The notes beneath the pieces were generated by a model. The model worked only from the letters and a program-made list of their open reading frames with translations. It ran no database searches and was not told the origin of the DNA. The translations under genes were made by a program, and so were the position numbers. Source: Hyphomicrobiales bacterium (GTDB lineage Bacteria > Pseudomonadota > Alphaproteobacteria > Rhizobiales > Rhizobiaceae). Taken from it: 64,000 bases of DNA. The stretch spans positions 1-64,000 of the forward strand of contig UBQW01000023.1 in assembly GCA_900467745.1 (NCBI GenBank). Reading direction: 5' to 3'. This document shows positions 42,916 through 52,316 of the stretch, in pieces. The stretch's first letter is position 1, and the number at the start of each line of letters is the position of its first letter.

Positions 42916-43722
42916 ATGCAAGATCCGTTCGCAAGTTTCATAGACCGCGCGCCGTCTCTCGACGCACAGCCGCCGCGCCAAGTAGCCGACAACGCCATAC
43001 GATTTGGCCGCTTCTGCGCAATTCCGCACTCAAGACAGCTGCTGATGGACGGAGTACCGCGCGAGATCGGCGGACGGGCTTTCGACCTCCTCATGGTATT
43101 GCTCCGTTCGAATGGTGGCATCGTGAGCAAGGACGAGATCTTCAACGAGGTATGGCCGTCAATGGTCGTTGAGGAATGCAACCTTCGTTTCCAAATAGGA
43201 TCACTTAGACGAGCATTGGGCGACGACGGAAGCATGATCAAAACGATCGTGCGCCGCGGTTACATGCTCGTCAGAGAAAATAGCAACCCGGAAAGCGATC
43301 TAGCGTTTTCACCCGATGCGCCCCGAGCTCCAACCGACCCTTCTGAAAAGGTCGAGAAGGGCAAGCCTTACATCGTCCTGATCGACGACGACGATGGCGT
43401 CCGACGCGCCATAACCGGGCTCCTTCGGTCGGTGGGTCACTCTGTCGAATCATTTCCCTCGGTCATGGCGTATGAAGAAAGCGACAGCGTGCACCGCGCG
43501 GACTGTCTCATACTCGACGTCGGCCTCCCTGGCCAAAACGGGTTGGACTTCCAGGCAGAACTAATGAAATCTGGCCTTCGCCAGCGGATCGTCTTCATCA
43601 GCGGCAACGCGGACATACCAATGTCGGTTCGGGCGATGAAGGCTGGCGCTATCGAGTTCCTGACGAAGCCCGTCCGGCACCAGGATCTGCTGTCTGCGGT
43701 AGATTTGGCGATTAACGCCTGA
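42916..43722 (+). CDS. Regulator with N-terminal winged helix and C-terminal receiver (reversed order)
   Basis: ATG 42916 (GGGGAG upstream), 268 residues. An OmpR/CadC-type winged helix spans about residues 30-115 (GGRAFDLLMVLLRSNGGIVS, TIVRRGYMLV). It is followed by a complete receiver domain with the acidic pocket (VLIDDDDG), phospho-acceptor in LILDVGLPG and the conserved Lys in EFLTKPV. OmpR-type proteins normally have these in the opposite order. The receiver is close in sequence to the FixJ-like protein at 57754. OmpR-type winged helices bind direct repeats about 10-11 bp apart, so this is a good candidate for the phased CTCAC sites, including one upstream of itself. Confidence 0.85.
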   Translation: MQDPFASFIDRAPSLDAQPPRQVADNAIRFGRFCAIPHSRQLLMDGVPREIGGRAFDLLMVLLRSNGGIVSKDEIFNEVWPSMVVEECNLRFQIGSLRRALGDDGSMIKTIVRRGYMLVRENSNPESDLAFSPDAPRAPTDPSEKVEKGKPYIVLIDDDDGVRRAITGLLRSVGHSVESFPSVMAYEESDSVHRADCLILDVGLPGQNGLDFQAELMKSGLRQRIVFISGNADIPMSVRAMKAGAIEFLTKPVRHQDLLSAVDLAINA

Positions 43723-44058
43723 CCCAATCATCTCGCAACCGTAACCACTCGCAACCCATACAGGGGTAACACGCCCTTCCTGCGAAGTACGGACGCTAGA
43801 TCGCGGAACGATTCCGCCGCTTCAGCGCCACCTCCTTCTGCTGTTGCCTGCCGATCAAGCCCGATCGCCAATTCCTTCCTAAGGGTCATATCCGAGCACG
43901 ATGGATGCGCGCGTTAAAGTCCTCTCTCCTCACCCAACCGCATCTCACGCCCATTCCTCACATCTCACACCATCTCAGCGCGGCAAGATGTACCGTCACC
44001 TCAATGAAACCAGCGCCTTAAGGACCTCACTCTCCAGGCGCTCCTAGAGGTGATACCA
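43723..44058. other. Intergenic region with regulatory repeats
   Basis: No gene is seen. The region carries CTCGCAACC twice at 43732-43754 and, nearer the next gene, the phased CTCAC array at 43941-43980. Confidence 0.5.
43941..43980 (+). promoter_or_regulatory. Phased CATCTCAC array upstream of the secreted hydrolase
   Basis: CATCTCAC occurs at 43941 and 43961, with CATCTCA at 43971: spacings of 20 and 10 bp, so on one face of the helix. It lies 78 nt before the start of the hydrolase-AraC-AhpD-like operon. Confidence 0.6.
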
Positions 44059-44829
44059 ATGATCAAGTTCGTTTCCGGCACCGCGATAATTGCGACTCTC
44101 TTGCTGAGCGGTTCCGCACTTGCCGCCTCGAAGCCGACCATCGTTCTCGTACACGGTGCCTTCGCCGAGTCCGCGAGCTGGGATGGCGTCGCTTCCAAAC
44201 TGCTGAAGGATGGCTATCCGGTCATCGCAGTCGCCAACCCGCTTCGTGGTCTCAAGTACGATGCCGACTACGTCAACGAGGTGCTGAAGTCGATCAAGGG
44301 ACCTGTCGTTCTCGTCGGCCATTCTTACGGCGGATCCGTCATCAGCGATGTCTCAATTGAAGGCACGGGCGTCAAGTCGCTCGTCTTCGTGTCGGGCCTT
44401 GCCCCGGACAAGGGTGAGAGTGTCAGCGAGCTTGGAAAGAAGTTTCCCGGAAGCACGCTTGGGCCAACGCTGGCGCCGCCTGTTCTCCAGCCCGACGGAA
44501 AGCATGACCTCTACATCGAGCAGAGCAAGTTCTGGAAGCAGTTCGCGGCCGACGTGCCGGAAGGCAAGGCAGCCCTGATGGGAGCCGAGCAGCGTCCTAT
44601 AGCAGCCGAAGCCTTCGAGGAACCATCGATCGAACCTACGTGGAAGTCGCTTCCTTCCCGCTTCATCTACGGATCCGAAGACAAAAACCTGCCGCCTGCG
44701 CTTCATGCTTTCATGGCCAAGCGAGCGAACGCCAAGGAAGCCGTCGAGGTCAAGGGATCTTCGCATGTGGTGATGATCTCTCACCCCGACAAAGTGTCGG
44801 CAATGATCGAGCGCGCGGCAAACGATTAG
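44059..44829 (+). CDS. Secreted alpha/beta hydrolase
   Basis: ATG 44059 (GAGGTG upstream) gives 256 residues with a Sec signal (FVSGTAIIATLLLSGSALAA). The core shows VLVHGAFAESASW, nucleophile elbow GHSYGG, Asp in YGSEDKNLPP and the late His in SSHVVMISHP. This is the esterase-like group annotated as alpha/beta fold hydrolase; substrate unknown. It leads a likely operon with the AraC regulator (39 nt gap) and the AhpD-like protein. Confidence 0.88.
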   Translation: MIKFVSGTAIIATLLLSGSALAASKPTIVLVHGAFAESASWDGVASKLLKDGYPVIAVANPLRGLKYDADYVNEVLKSIKGPVVLVGHSYGGSVISDVSIEGTGVKSLVFVSGLAPDKGESVSELGKKFPGSTLGPTLAPPVLQPDGKHDLYIEQSKFWKQFAADVPEGKAALMGAEQRPIAAEAFEEPSIEPTWKSLPSRFIYGSEDKNLPPALHAFMAKRANAKEAVEVKGSSHVVMISHPDKVSAMIERAAND

Positions 44830-44868
44830 GCCCGGCTCACCCTCCAGCATCTACAACAGGAGCATGAC

Positions 44869-45816
44869 ATGCACCCCGATATCGCCATCAAGGTGAGCTT
44901 GGGCATGACAGGTGACGTCTTCGAAACATTCGACGACTGCCTGCATGTCGAGCGCTACCAGGTCGCCGACCCAAACATATTCCTCGCAAAAATCACCCGC
45001 GAGAATGGAAGCCGTGCCATCACCACGTCGCTCAGCGCCGGAGCTGGCACCTTCATCCTGGCCGACCGCGATTCCGAGCTACGCATCGAGCAGAAAGGAT
45101 GCCTTCTCTACCAAGGCGTGCTGGTTGAAGACAGCATCGCCTTCATCGAAGGATCCGATCCCATTTCCGTGGAGCTGCAGTCGGACGCCTGCCTGTATGT
45201 CCTCACATTCCTCCACCAACGGCATATCTGGCCTTGCCCCGTGATCGGCGGACGATTCAACATTCGTGACGAGCGCCTTTCCGAACTGATAGACGAGGTA
45301 TCTGAAAGCTCTGCAGCGCGACGAAGCGAACTAACCCGTGAATTCTCAGGTTTGGCCTTCGAGCGCTACCGGTCCCTGCCAAGGGTTCATCCCCTCTCCG
45401 CCTGGCGTCTGAACCGCGTCCGGCGACACGCGCAATCACGACTCGACCAACGCCTGACCCTTGATGATCTCGCAGACGTCGCAGGCTTCTCGCGTGCGCA
45501 CTTTGCAGCCACCTTTAAGGCAGCTACTTCGATGAGCGCTCACGAGTTTCTCCTGCGGTTGCGCATCCAGGAGGCAGCGAAGCTTTTACTGGGAACAGAC
45601 CTTCCGCTCGTAGAAATCGCTCTTCAATGCGGGTTTCAAAACCAGCCGCATTTTACAACGGTCTTCAAGAAGATGACCGACGTGACACCGCGCAGATGGC
45701 GGAATGCGCGCCGTGGCCTCCCAACGCCCTCAGTTGAAGGCCTGAGGCGAAGAGCCAACGATGTCATCGAGCTTTCGCCAAACCGCAGCGAACCATCTTC
45801 ACCGGAAATGCACTGA
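44869..45816 (+). CDS. AraC-family transcriptional regulator
   Basis: The protein has 315 residues. A ligand-binding N-terminal half is followed by the double helix-turn-helix at about residues 185-285 (LTLDDLADVAGFSRAHFAAT; LVEIALQCGFQNQPHFTTVF; VTPRRWR). It lies between the secreted hydrolase and the AhpD-like gene and probably controls this operon. The ligand is unknown. Confidence 0.9.
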   Translation: MHPDIAIKVSLGMTGDVFETFDDCLHVERYQVADPNIFLAKITRENGSRAITTSLSAGAGTFILADRDSELRIEQKGCLLYQGVLVEDSIAFIEGSDPISVELQSDACLYVLTFLHQRHIWPCPVIGGRFNIRDERLSELIDEVSESSAARRSELTREFSGLAFERYRSLPRVHPLSAWRLNRVRRHAQSRLDQRLTLDDLADVAGFSRAHFAATFKAATSMSAHEFLLRLRIQEAAKLLLGTDLPLVEIALQCGFQNQPHFTTVFKKMTDVTPRRWRNARRGLPTPSVEGLRRRANDVIELSPNRSEPSSPEMH

Positions 45817-45860
45817 CCAACCAAGGGCAACATTGTCCGATCCATAAATGGAGTTCCGAC

Positions 45861-46409
45861 ATGACACGCATCACCTTGCATCCGTCGATCGAAGCGGCTC
45901 CCGCCGCGTCCAGGCCTACACTCGAGTCGATCAAGACGAAGATGGGCGGCGTACCCAACGTATTCCGTCTGATGGCGAACAGCCCTGCCGTCCTCGAAGC
46001 GTATGCGGCATTCAATGGCGCGCTCGGTACCGGAAAGCTTGACAAGAAGATCCGCGAACGCATCGCGCTGGCAATCGCCCAGCGGAACGGCTGCAGCTAC
46101 TGCCTCGCGGCTCACACCTACACCGGAACGCACGTCAACAAGCTGAGTATCGACGAAATCGCAGCCGCCAGACGCGGCACTTCATCCGAGCCGAGGGCCG
46201 ATGCCGCTGTGAAGTTCGCGCTCAAGGTCGCTGAGGAGCGTGGATCCGTAAGCGAGGAAGATTTGCACACTGTGAAGGTGGCGGGCTTCGACGAAGAGGA
46301 ACTCGTCGAGATCGTTGCTCACGTCGCCGCCAACACTTTCACGAATTACATGAACGAAGTTTTCAAAACCGAAATCGACTTTCCGAAAGTCGATCACCAC
46401 GCGGCTTGA
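45861..46409 (+). CDS. Carboxymuconolactone decarboxylase / AhpD-like protein
   Basis: 182 residues. The CxxC of AhpD-like peroxidase partners is present (RNGCSYCLAAHTYTG), with the downstream helical bundle (LVEIVAHVAANTFTNYMNEV). CMD-family members with CxxC often act in peroxide or electrophile defence. Third gene of the hydrolase-AraC operon, followed by a long inverted repeat. Confidence 0.88.
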   Translation: MTRITLHPSIEAAPAASRPTLESIKTKMGGVPNVFRLMANSPAVLEAYAAFNGALGTGKLDKKIRERIALAIAQRNGCSYCLAAHTYTGTHVNKLSIDEIAAARRGTSSEPRADAAVKFALKVAEERGSVSEEDLHTVKVAGFDEEELVEIVAHVAANTFTNYMNEVFKTEIDFPKVDHHAA

Positions 46410-46449
46410 AAGTAGCTGTCGGCAGGCGTCCGCCGCGTCCGCCGACTTA

Positions 46450-46510
46450 GTGCAGCCGACGACTGGAGAGTCAGTCGTCTCTCCTCGAGAACTCTGCGCG
46501 TCGGCTGCAC
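46450..46510 (+). repeat. Long inverted repeat after the AhpD-like gene
   Basis: A perfect 12-bp pair, GTGCAGCCGACG (46450-46461) and CGTCGGCTGCAC (46499-46510), encloses a second small stem GGAGAG/CTCTCC (46465-46470 with 46479-46484). It probably ends transcription of the hydrolase operon before the efflux genes. No T run on either side. Confidence 0.6.
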
Positions 46511-46583
46511 CCCACCAATCCATCAGTCTGAAAATTATCCCGGGTGGCGAAGGACAAAGGTCGCGCCGCCGATGGAGGATAGC

Positions 46584-47735
46584 ATGAACGTCAACGTCGC
46601 TAGAGCTGCCTTGTCAGGCTCCCTGCTTCTTCTGCTACTGGCTTCCGTCGCGCACTCCCAGAACGCGCCCCCACCCGTCACCGTGGCAAAGCCGATCGTC
46701 CGCGATGTCGTCGACGACGACGAGTTCATCGGACGCTTCGCTCCGGTGGAACAGGTTACCGTTCGGTCGAGGATTGGCGGCTATCTCCAGGAAATCCATT
46801 TCGCCGACGGTGCGATCGTGAAGCAAGGCGACCTCCTCTTCGTAATTGATCAGCGACCGTACATGACGGCCTTCAACGAGGCGTCGTCAGCGCTCGAAGT
46901 TGCGAAGTCGACGCTCACCTACGCGGACGCCCAATTCAAGCGGGCTCAGACGTTGTCGCAAAATGGAAGTCAATCGATCTCCATCCTCGATGATCGACGT
47001 CGGGAGTGGATATCGGCGCAGGCAAACGTGCGGGGAGCACAGGCAGCGCTCGACCGTGCATCGCTCGACCTTGATTACACAAAGATAGCCGCACCAATAT
47101 CCGGGCGTGTGGATCGGCATCTCATATCGCCCGGGAACCTGGTGCAGGCGGATTCATCTGTCCTCACCACCATCGTCACGCTCGATCCGATCGACTTCTA
47201 CTTCGACGTGGACGAACGCCGCCTCCTGAACTTCCAAGAGACCGCGAAGAAGCGTGGCGTCGATCTGCAGGCTTCTGGAGGAGACGTGAATGTCTCGGTA
47301 CGGATCGGAAACAACTCGAATCGCGAATTCAAGGGAAAGCTAAATTTCGCCGAGAACCATGTCGACGACGAAAGTGGCACCATGCGTATTCGGGCGCGTT
47401 TCCCGAATTCCGACCTTACCCTGCAGCCGGGCCTTTTCGGTCGAATATCCGTCGAGGCCTCGAACACCTATAGTGCCGTCCTCATTCCCGACGAGGCGAT
47501 CGGCACAAATCAGAACGAGCGCATCGTCTACACGGTCGATGGAGATGGCACAATCAAGACGAAGGCCGTGCGCACCGGGCCGCGGCTTTACGGCTATCGC
47601 GTGATACGTGCGGGTCTGGACGGTAGCGAGACAATCGTCGTGAACGGCCTCATGCGCGTCAGACCAGGCGGAAAAGTCACGCCCAAAATGACAGAGCTGC
47701 CACAGAGCGCTCCAACGGTGGAGGCAGCACAATGA
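46584..47735 (+). CDS. RND efflux periplasmic adaptor subunit
   Basis: ATG 46584 (GGAGG upstream), 383 residues. A signal peptide (LSGSLLLLLLASVAHS) is followed by the barrel-sandwich halves (VRSRIGGYLQEIHFADGAIV; KIAAPISGRVDRHL), a helical hairpin between them and the beta-barrel region (FPNSDLTLQPGLFGRISVEA). AcrA/MexA type membrane-fusion protein linking pump and outer-membrane channel. It overlaps the pump gene by 4 bp (ATGA). Confidence 0.93.
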   Translation: MNVNVARAALSGSLLLLLLASVAHSQNAPPPVTVAKPIVRDVVDDDEFIGRFAPVEQVTVRSRIGGYLQEIHFADGAIVKQGDLLFVIDQRPYMTAFNEASSALEVAKSTLTYADAQFKRAQTLSQNGSQSISILDDRRREWISAQANVRGAQAALDRASLDLDYTKIAAPISGRVDRHLISPGNLVQADSSVLTTIVTLDPIDFYFDVDERRLLNFQETAKKRGVDLQASGGDVNVSVRIGNNSNREFKGKLNFAENHVDDESGTMRIRARFPNSDLTLQPGLFGRISVEASNTYSAVLIPDEAIGTNQNERIVYTVDGDGTIKTKAVRTGPRLYGYRVIRAGLDGSETIVVNGLMRVRPGGKVTPKMTELPQSAPTVEAAQ

Positions 47736-50700
47736 GATTTGCTCACTTCTTCGTAGACCGTCCGATATTCGCGGCTGTGATATCCATTCTGCTCCTGGTG
47801 GTCGGCGGCATCGCCTATACGCAGCTGCCAGTGTCCCAGTACCCCGAAATCGCGCCACCGACGATCATCGTCCGGACGTCCTATCCGGGCGCCGATCCCC
47901 AGACGATCGCAGATACGGTATCGACCCCGCTGGAGCAGCAGATCAACGGCGTCGAGGACATGCTGTACATGTCCTCGTATTCCAGTGCCGACGGGGCGAT
48001 GGCGCTGACGATCACCTTCAAGCTCGGAGCAGACCTCAACAAGGCGCAGGTTCTCGTCCAGAACCGGGTTTCGATCGCCTTGCCCCGTCTCCCGGAAGAG
48101 GTCAGACGCATAGGCGTGACAACGGACAAGAGTTCACCCGACCTCATGATGGTCGTGCATCTCCTGTCGCCTAACCACCGCTTCGACCAGCTCTACGTCT
48201 CCAATTACGCCCGCAGCAAGGTAAGGGACATCCTGCTTCGTCTCGACGGTGTGGGCGACATCCAGTCCTTCGGCGAGCGGCAGTATTCGATGCGCATCTG
48301 GCTCGACCCGGAAAAGCTGTCGGCTTACAACATGACCTCAGACGACGTCGTCGACGCCCTGCGCGAGCAGAACGTCCAGATATCCGGCGGCCGCATAGGC
48401 GCTCCACCCGTCGTCGGCAAGAACGCCTTCGAATACACCGTACGCTCGGACGGGCGCTTTTCCGATGCCCGCGAGTTTCGATACGTGATCGTCAAGTCTA
48501 CCGCGAGCGGGCGGCTAGTGCAGCTTCAGGACGTTGCGCGCGTGGAGCTGGGTGCGCAGGACTATGTTACCAACAGCTATCTGACCAACGACCCGGCCAT
48601 CGCGCTCGGCATCTTCGCGCGTCCGGGCACGAACGCTCTCTCGACGGCCAAGCAGGTTCGGGAGATCATGGCAAATCTGTCGAAGAACTTCCCGGAAGGC
48701 CTTGAATACCAGATCAATTATGACACCACGGAGTTCATCGAGGACTCGATCTTCGAGGTCTACCGCACGATGGGAGAAGCCGCGATCCTCGTGGCGATCG
48801 TCGTCATCATATTCCTTCAGTCCTGGCGGAATGCCCTGATCCCGATCATCGCCATCCCGGTATCGTTGGTGGGGACTTTCGCGTTCCTGCTCGCCTTCGG
48901 CTTCTCGCTAAACATGCTGACGCTTTTCGGTCTGGTGCTGGCAATCGGTATCGTGGTCGACGACGCCATCGTCGTGGTGGAGAACGTCGAACGCAATCTG
49001 GCTCGCGGAATGTCGCCGAAGGAAGCGGCTCATGTCACCATGGACGAAGTCGGCACCGCCGTCGTCGCTATCTCGCTCGTGTTGATCGCCGTATTCGCGC
49101 CGACCGCATTCATCCCCGGTATTTCCGGTCAGTTCTACAAGCAGTTCGCGGTGACGATTTCGGTAACCACCGCCATTTCTGCCCTGAACTCTCTGACACT
49201 GTCTCCGGCGCTCGCCGGAATCCTGCTAAGGGCTCACGAGCACGACAACACCCGGAAGAACATCTTCAGGCGGGCTGGGTCCGCCGTCGCGAATGGATTC
49301 AATTCCGGCTTCGATGCCATCAGTCGCGGCTATTCGTGGATCGTCCGGAAACTCGTCGGCGGATGGGTTGGCCGGACGCTTGCCCTGCTGGTTTTCGGAT
49401 GTCTCCTAGCCGCAACATGGTTCATGTCCACGGTCGTGCCCTCGGGATTCGTGCCGATCATGGACCAGGGCTACTCGATCGTCGTCATCCAGCTACCCGA
49501 TGGAGCTTCTCTTGCTCGCACCGACGAGGTCGTCAAGAAGGTCGGGGCAATCGTGAAGACAGTGCCTGGTGTTCGAAACGCCATCCAGTTCTCTGGATTT
49601 AGCGGCGCCACGTTCACCGCCGCCTCGAACGCTGGCGTCATCTTCACGCCCTTCAAGTCTTTCGCCGAGCGAGAGGCTATCGGCGCCAGCGCTGACAAGA
49701 TCATTGCCGAGATCAACTCTAGGGTCAGGGAAATCGAGGATGCGTTCATCATCGACATTCCGCCGCCTTCGGTGCGCGGCGTCGGCAACGCGGGCGGCTT
49801 CAAGATGCAGATCCTTGACGAGGAAAACCCCGATATGACGAGAGCGCTCGCCCTCGCACGCGAGATAATGGCCGAAGCTGCGACAACAGAAGGACTGACA
49901 GGTGTCTTCACGACCTTTTCGGAATCCAGCCCCGAATATTACCTAGCCATCGACAGGGACAAGGCTCGGTATCTCGACGTTCCGATCGCAAACGTCTTCA
50001 GCGCCCTTTCAGTCAATTTGGGAACGTCCTACGTCAACGACTTCAATGCCTTCGGACGAGTTTATCAAGTGAGGGCACAAGCAGATCGGCAATATCGGAT
50101 GGACCGAGATGACATTCTGGCTCTCAAGGTTCGGTCGGCGAAAGGTGCTCTCGTCCCATTGGGAACGCTGATGGACATCCAGGACACCAGCGGGCCGACA
50201 CTCGTCCAGCGCTACAACATGTACGTCTCCGTCCCGCTTCAGGGCAATCCGACACCGGGCACGTCGACGGGAACGGCTATCGCGAAAATGGAAAATCTGG
50301 CGGCGAAGATCCTTCCTCCGGGCGTTACGTTCGAATGGACTGAACTCGCCTACCAGGAAACGCATACAGGCAGCTCTGGTTCTTATATCTTCGCGCTGTC
50401 GGTAATCTTCGTTTTCCTCGCGCTTGCGGCCCAATATGAAAGCTGGGTGCTGCCGCTTGCGATCATCCTTATTGTGCCCCTCGCAGTGCTGGCGGCGCTT
50501 GTCGGCGTGTTCCTACGCGGGATGGACAACAACGTCCTGACGCAGATCGGCCTCATCGTCCTGATCGGGCTTGCGGCAAAGAACGCGATCCTCATCGTGG
50601 AGTTCGCGCGGCAGGCGGAGGAACAGGGCAAGTCTGTCGTCGATGCGGCGGTGGAGGCCAGCCACCTCCGTCTGCGGCCGATCCTCATGACCGCGTTTGC

Positions 50701-50923
50701 ATTCATCTTCGGCGTGTTGCCGCTGGCGATTGCCACAGGTCCCGGCGCGGAGATGAGGCAGTCGCTCGGGACGGCCGTGTTGTCCGGCATGCTGGGCGTC
50801 ACCTTCTTCGGGCTGTTTCTGACGCCAGTCTTCTACGTCGTGCTGAGATCGTTCGGCGCGAGACGTAGAGCCAAGGTTGAGGCGACGGAAGACGAGCTTG
50901 CGAGCGGGATGTGGATGCCGTAG
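47732..50923 (+). CDS. RND multidrug efflux transporter, HAE1 (AcrB) family
   Basis: 1063 residues. AcrB-type start (FFVDRPIFAAVISILLLVVG), porter domains with YPGADPQTIADTVSTPLEQQ, and the proton-relay helix with paired Asp (GIVVDDAIVVVENVERN). Twelve membrane helices are expected. It exports drugs or lipophilic compounds using the proton gradient, together with the adaptor encoded just upstream. No TolC-type gene follows, so an outer-membrane partner must be elsewhere. Confidence 0.95.
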   Translation: MRFAHFFVDRPIFAAVISILLLVVGGIAYTQLPVSQYPEIAPPTIIVRTSYPGADPQTIADTVSTPLEQQINGVEDMLYMSSYSSADGAMALTITFKLGADLNKAQVLVQNRVSIALPRLPEEVRRIGVTTDKSSPDLMMVVHLLSPNHRFDQLYVSNYARSKVRDILLRLDGVGDIQSFGERQYSMRIWLDPEKLSAYNMTSDDVVDALREQNVQISGGRIGAPPVVGKNAFEYTVRSDGRFSDAREFRYVIVKSTASGRLVQLQDVARVELGAQDYVTNSYLTNDPAIALGIFARPGTNALSTAKQVREIMANLSKNFPEGLEYQINYDTTEFIEDSIFEVYRTMGEAAILVAIVVIIFLQSWRNALIPIIAIPVSLVGTFAFLLAFGFSLNMLTLFGLVLAIGIVVDDAIVVVENVERNLARGMSPKEAAHVTMDEVGTAVVAISLVLIAVFAPTAFIPGISGQFYKQFAVTISVTTAISALNSLTLSPALAGILLRAHEHDNTRKNIFRRAGSAVANGFNSGFDAISRGYSWIVRKLVGGWVGRTLALLVFGCLLAATWFMSTVVPSGFVPIMDQGYSIVVIQLPDGASLARTDEVVKKVGAIVKTVPGVRNAIQFSGFSGATFTAASNAGVIFTPFKSFAEREAIGASADKIIAEINSRVREIEDAFIIDIPPPSVRGVGNAGGFKMQILDEENPDMTRALALAREIMAEAATTEGLTGVFTTFSESSPEYYLAIDRDKARYLDVPIANVFSALSVNLGTSYVNDFNAFGRVYQVRAQADRQYRMDRDDILALKVRSAKGALVPLGTLMDIQDTSGPTLVQRYNMYVSVPLQGNPTPGTSTGTAIAKMENLAAKILPPGVTFEWTELAYQETHTGSSGSYIFALSVIFVFLALAAQYESWVLPLAIILIVPLAVLAALVGVFLRGMDNNVLTQIGLIVLIGLAAKNAILIVEFARQAEEQGKSVVDAAVEASHLRLRPILMTAFAFIFGVLPLAIATGPGAEMRQSLGTAVLSGMLGVTFFGLFLTPVFYVVLRSFGARRRAKVEATEDELASGMWMP

Positions 50924-51335
50924 CCGCAGCGCCAAAGATCCGATCTTCCAACAGGTAACGGGAAAGCCGCTCGACCTCTTGCCCGCTCGCGGACGACGTC
51001 GTCACAAACGCGTAGCGTTCCCTTATGCGCGTCAAATCGACTGAAATCGCAGACGGCTTCGAGAGGCAGGACGTCACAAAGACAGTAAACGTGCCCCTGC
51101 TCGACACCCGGCGCGTGGCTTTCGGGGAATGGAGAAGCCATGTCTGGAAGCGTGCTTACATCGGAGAGCCTGAAGTACTCGAGTAGCAGCTCAAGCCGAT
51201 ATTCAAGGGCAGCAAGCCAGGATCGTCAGGCAATTCGATCGCCAGTATCTGCAATGATAGCTTACCGACGGTCACCTTTTGAGTGCCAAGGCGGATGGTG
51301 GCATTCGCTATTTAACACCGGGGATCTCTTCCCCC
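50924..51335. other. Degenerate stretch downstream of the efflux operon
   Basis: No clear gene. A minus-strand frame here (AISVDLTRIRERYAFVTTSS, then EVERLSRYLLEDRIFG) looks somewhat protein-like but overlaps the pump gene and has no convincing start. It may be a gene remnant. It leads into a methyltransferase relic at 51336. Confidence 0.35.
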
Positions 51336-51533
51336 CTCACTGTGCGAGTGCGCGCCAGACTGGAGGAATTTCCGGACGACTGGGTGTTCTGCGGAGGCCG
51401 CCATGCCGAAGCCAAGCAGATCGGCAACTTAGTGTCTCCTCAAGCGCTGCGGCTCTCGGCCCGCGCTCTTTTCGGCACTGAAGGGAATCCCGTGGGATTG
51501 GGATGCGGTCCTGTGGCCAAAGTCCGATGGCCG
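51336..51533 (+). pseudogene. Relic of the C-terminal end of a C5-cytosine methyltransferase
   Basis: The translation LTVRVRARLEEFPDDWVF, then KQIGNLVSPQALRLSARALF, aligns with the last part of the intact-core enzyme at 19578-21186 (LRMKARLQDFPDDWVF; KQIGNAVPPRLAQAVGLALF). After a frameshift near 51480, IPWDWDAVLWP matches that protein's IDWETLLWP. Motifs I to VIII are absent. This is a decayed fragment and cannot be active. It suggests this region once held a restriction-modification-like locus. Confidence 0.75.
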
Positions 51534-51666
51534 CTCCTAAGTGAACCCGCCGTCCCTGGCTCGTGATCCGGTGGCTGCGGACGTTCTTGAGGCTGCGAAA
51601 TAGAACTCGCGTCGACCTGTTAGTGCGTAGGCGCGGAAATCAAGCCTGCGCGTGCGGCCACATTTC

Positions 51667-52167
51667 TTAAACCGCAGCAAGCTCCGCGATAGCGCGCCGC
51701 AACCGAAGGTTCTCTCTTTCCAAGAGTTCGATCTTCTGCAAAGGCGATGGTTGCTGCGTAGAGCCTGTCTGTCGGACAGGTTCATCGACCGAGGGTGAGC
51801 CTGTCATTCGCTCTTCCGTTTCTAATGCCGTAGGTGCCATCTCCATGGGTGCCTGTTCTGGCAAATCGTCGGCAAGCATATAGCCGCGGCCAGGGATGGT
51901 TTTTATCAGGTCTCTGTGTCGTCCTAGAGCTTTTCGAAGCACGCCCATCTGAAACCTGAGATTACACTCTTCAACGATCGTGAACGGCCAGACTTTTTGT
52001 ATGATCTGACTTTTATCGACGATCTGCCCCCGCGCCTCCAGAAGAACTGCTAGCAGGTCGAAAGCGCGGCTGCCGATCTCAACCTCTCTATGGTCAAGGA
52101 GCAGCTGGCGTGCCGTAGGACACATTTGAAACGATCGGAAATGAATCACTGATCCGCTGCTTTGCAT
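51667..52167 (-). CDS. Winged-helix (OmpR/CadC-type) regulator with C-terminal coiled coil
   Basis: 166 residues. The winged helix (GSRAFDLLAVLLEARGQIVD; VEECNLRFQMGVLRKALG; LIKTIPGRGYMLADD) is very like that of the protein at 42916. In place of a receiver it ends in a leucine-rich helix (KIELLERENLRLRRAIAELA), probably for dimerisation. Divergent from the ATPase-fused relative at 52317. No membrane segment, unlike classical CadC. Confidence 0.8.
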   Translation of the reverse strand: MQSSGSVIHFRSFQMCPTARQLLLDHREVEIGSRAFDLLAVLLEARGQIVDKSQIIQKVWPFTIVEECNLRFQMGVLRKALGRHRDLIKTIPGRGYMLADDLPEQAPMEMAPTALETEERMTGSPSVDEPVRQTGSTQQPSPLQKIELLERENLRLRRAIAELAAV

Positions 52168-52316
52168 GATGGGACCCCCCTGCGACCGTCGACCTCGACG
52201 GATGGAAAATTTTCGATCTACGCATTCCGATCCCGGTCGCGCAGCTAGGCTCGGTCAAAAACGCAGTTTCATTATGCCTGAGAACTCCAGGAGCCGCTGT
52301 TCCACGTTGTTCAAAA

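Noticed and set aside
43732..43754. Twin CTCGCAACC as another phased CTCAC site
   Set aside because: The two copies are 16 bp apart rather than 10 and have G in place of A in the core.
50799..51141. Minus-strand frames at the end of the efflux operon as genes
   Set aside because: They overlap the conserved end of the RND pump and lack convincing starts; noted only as a possible remnant.
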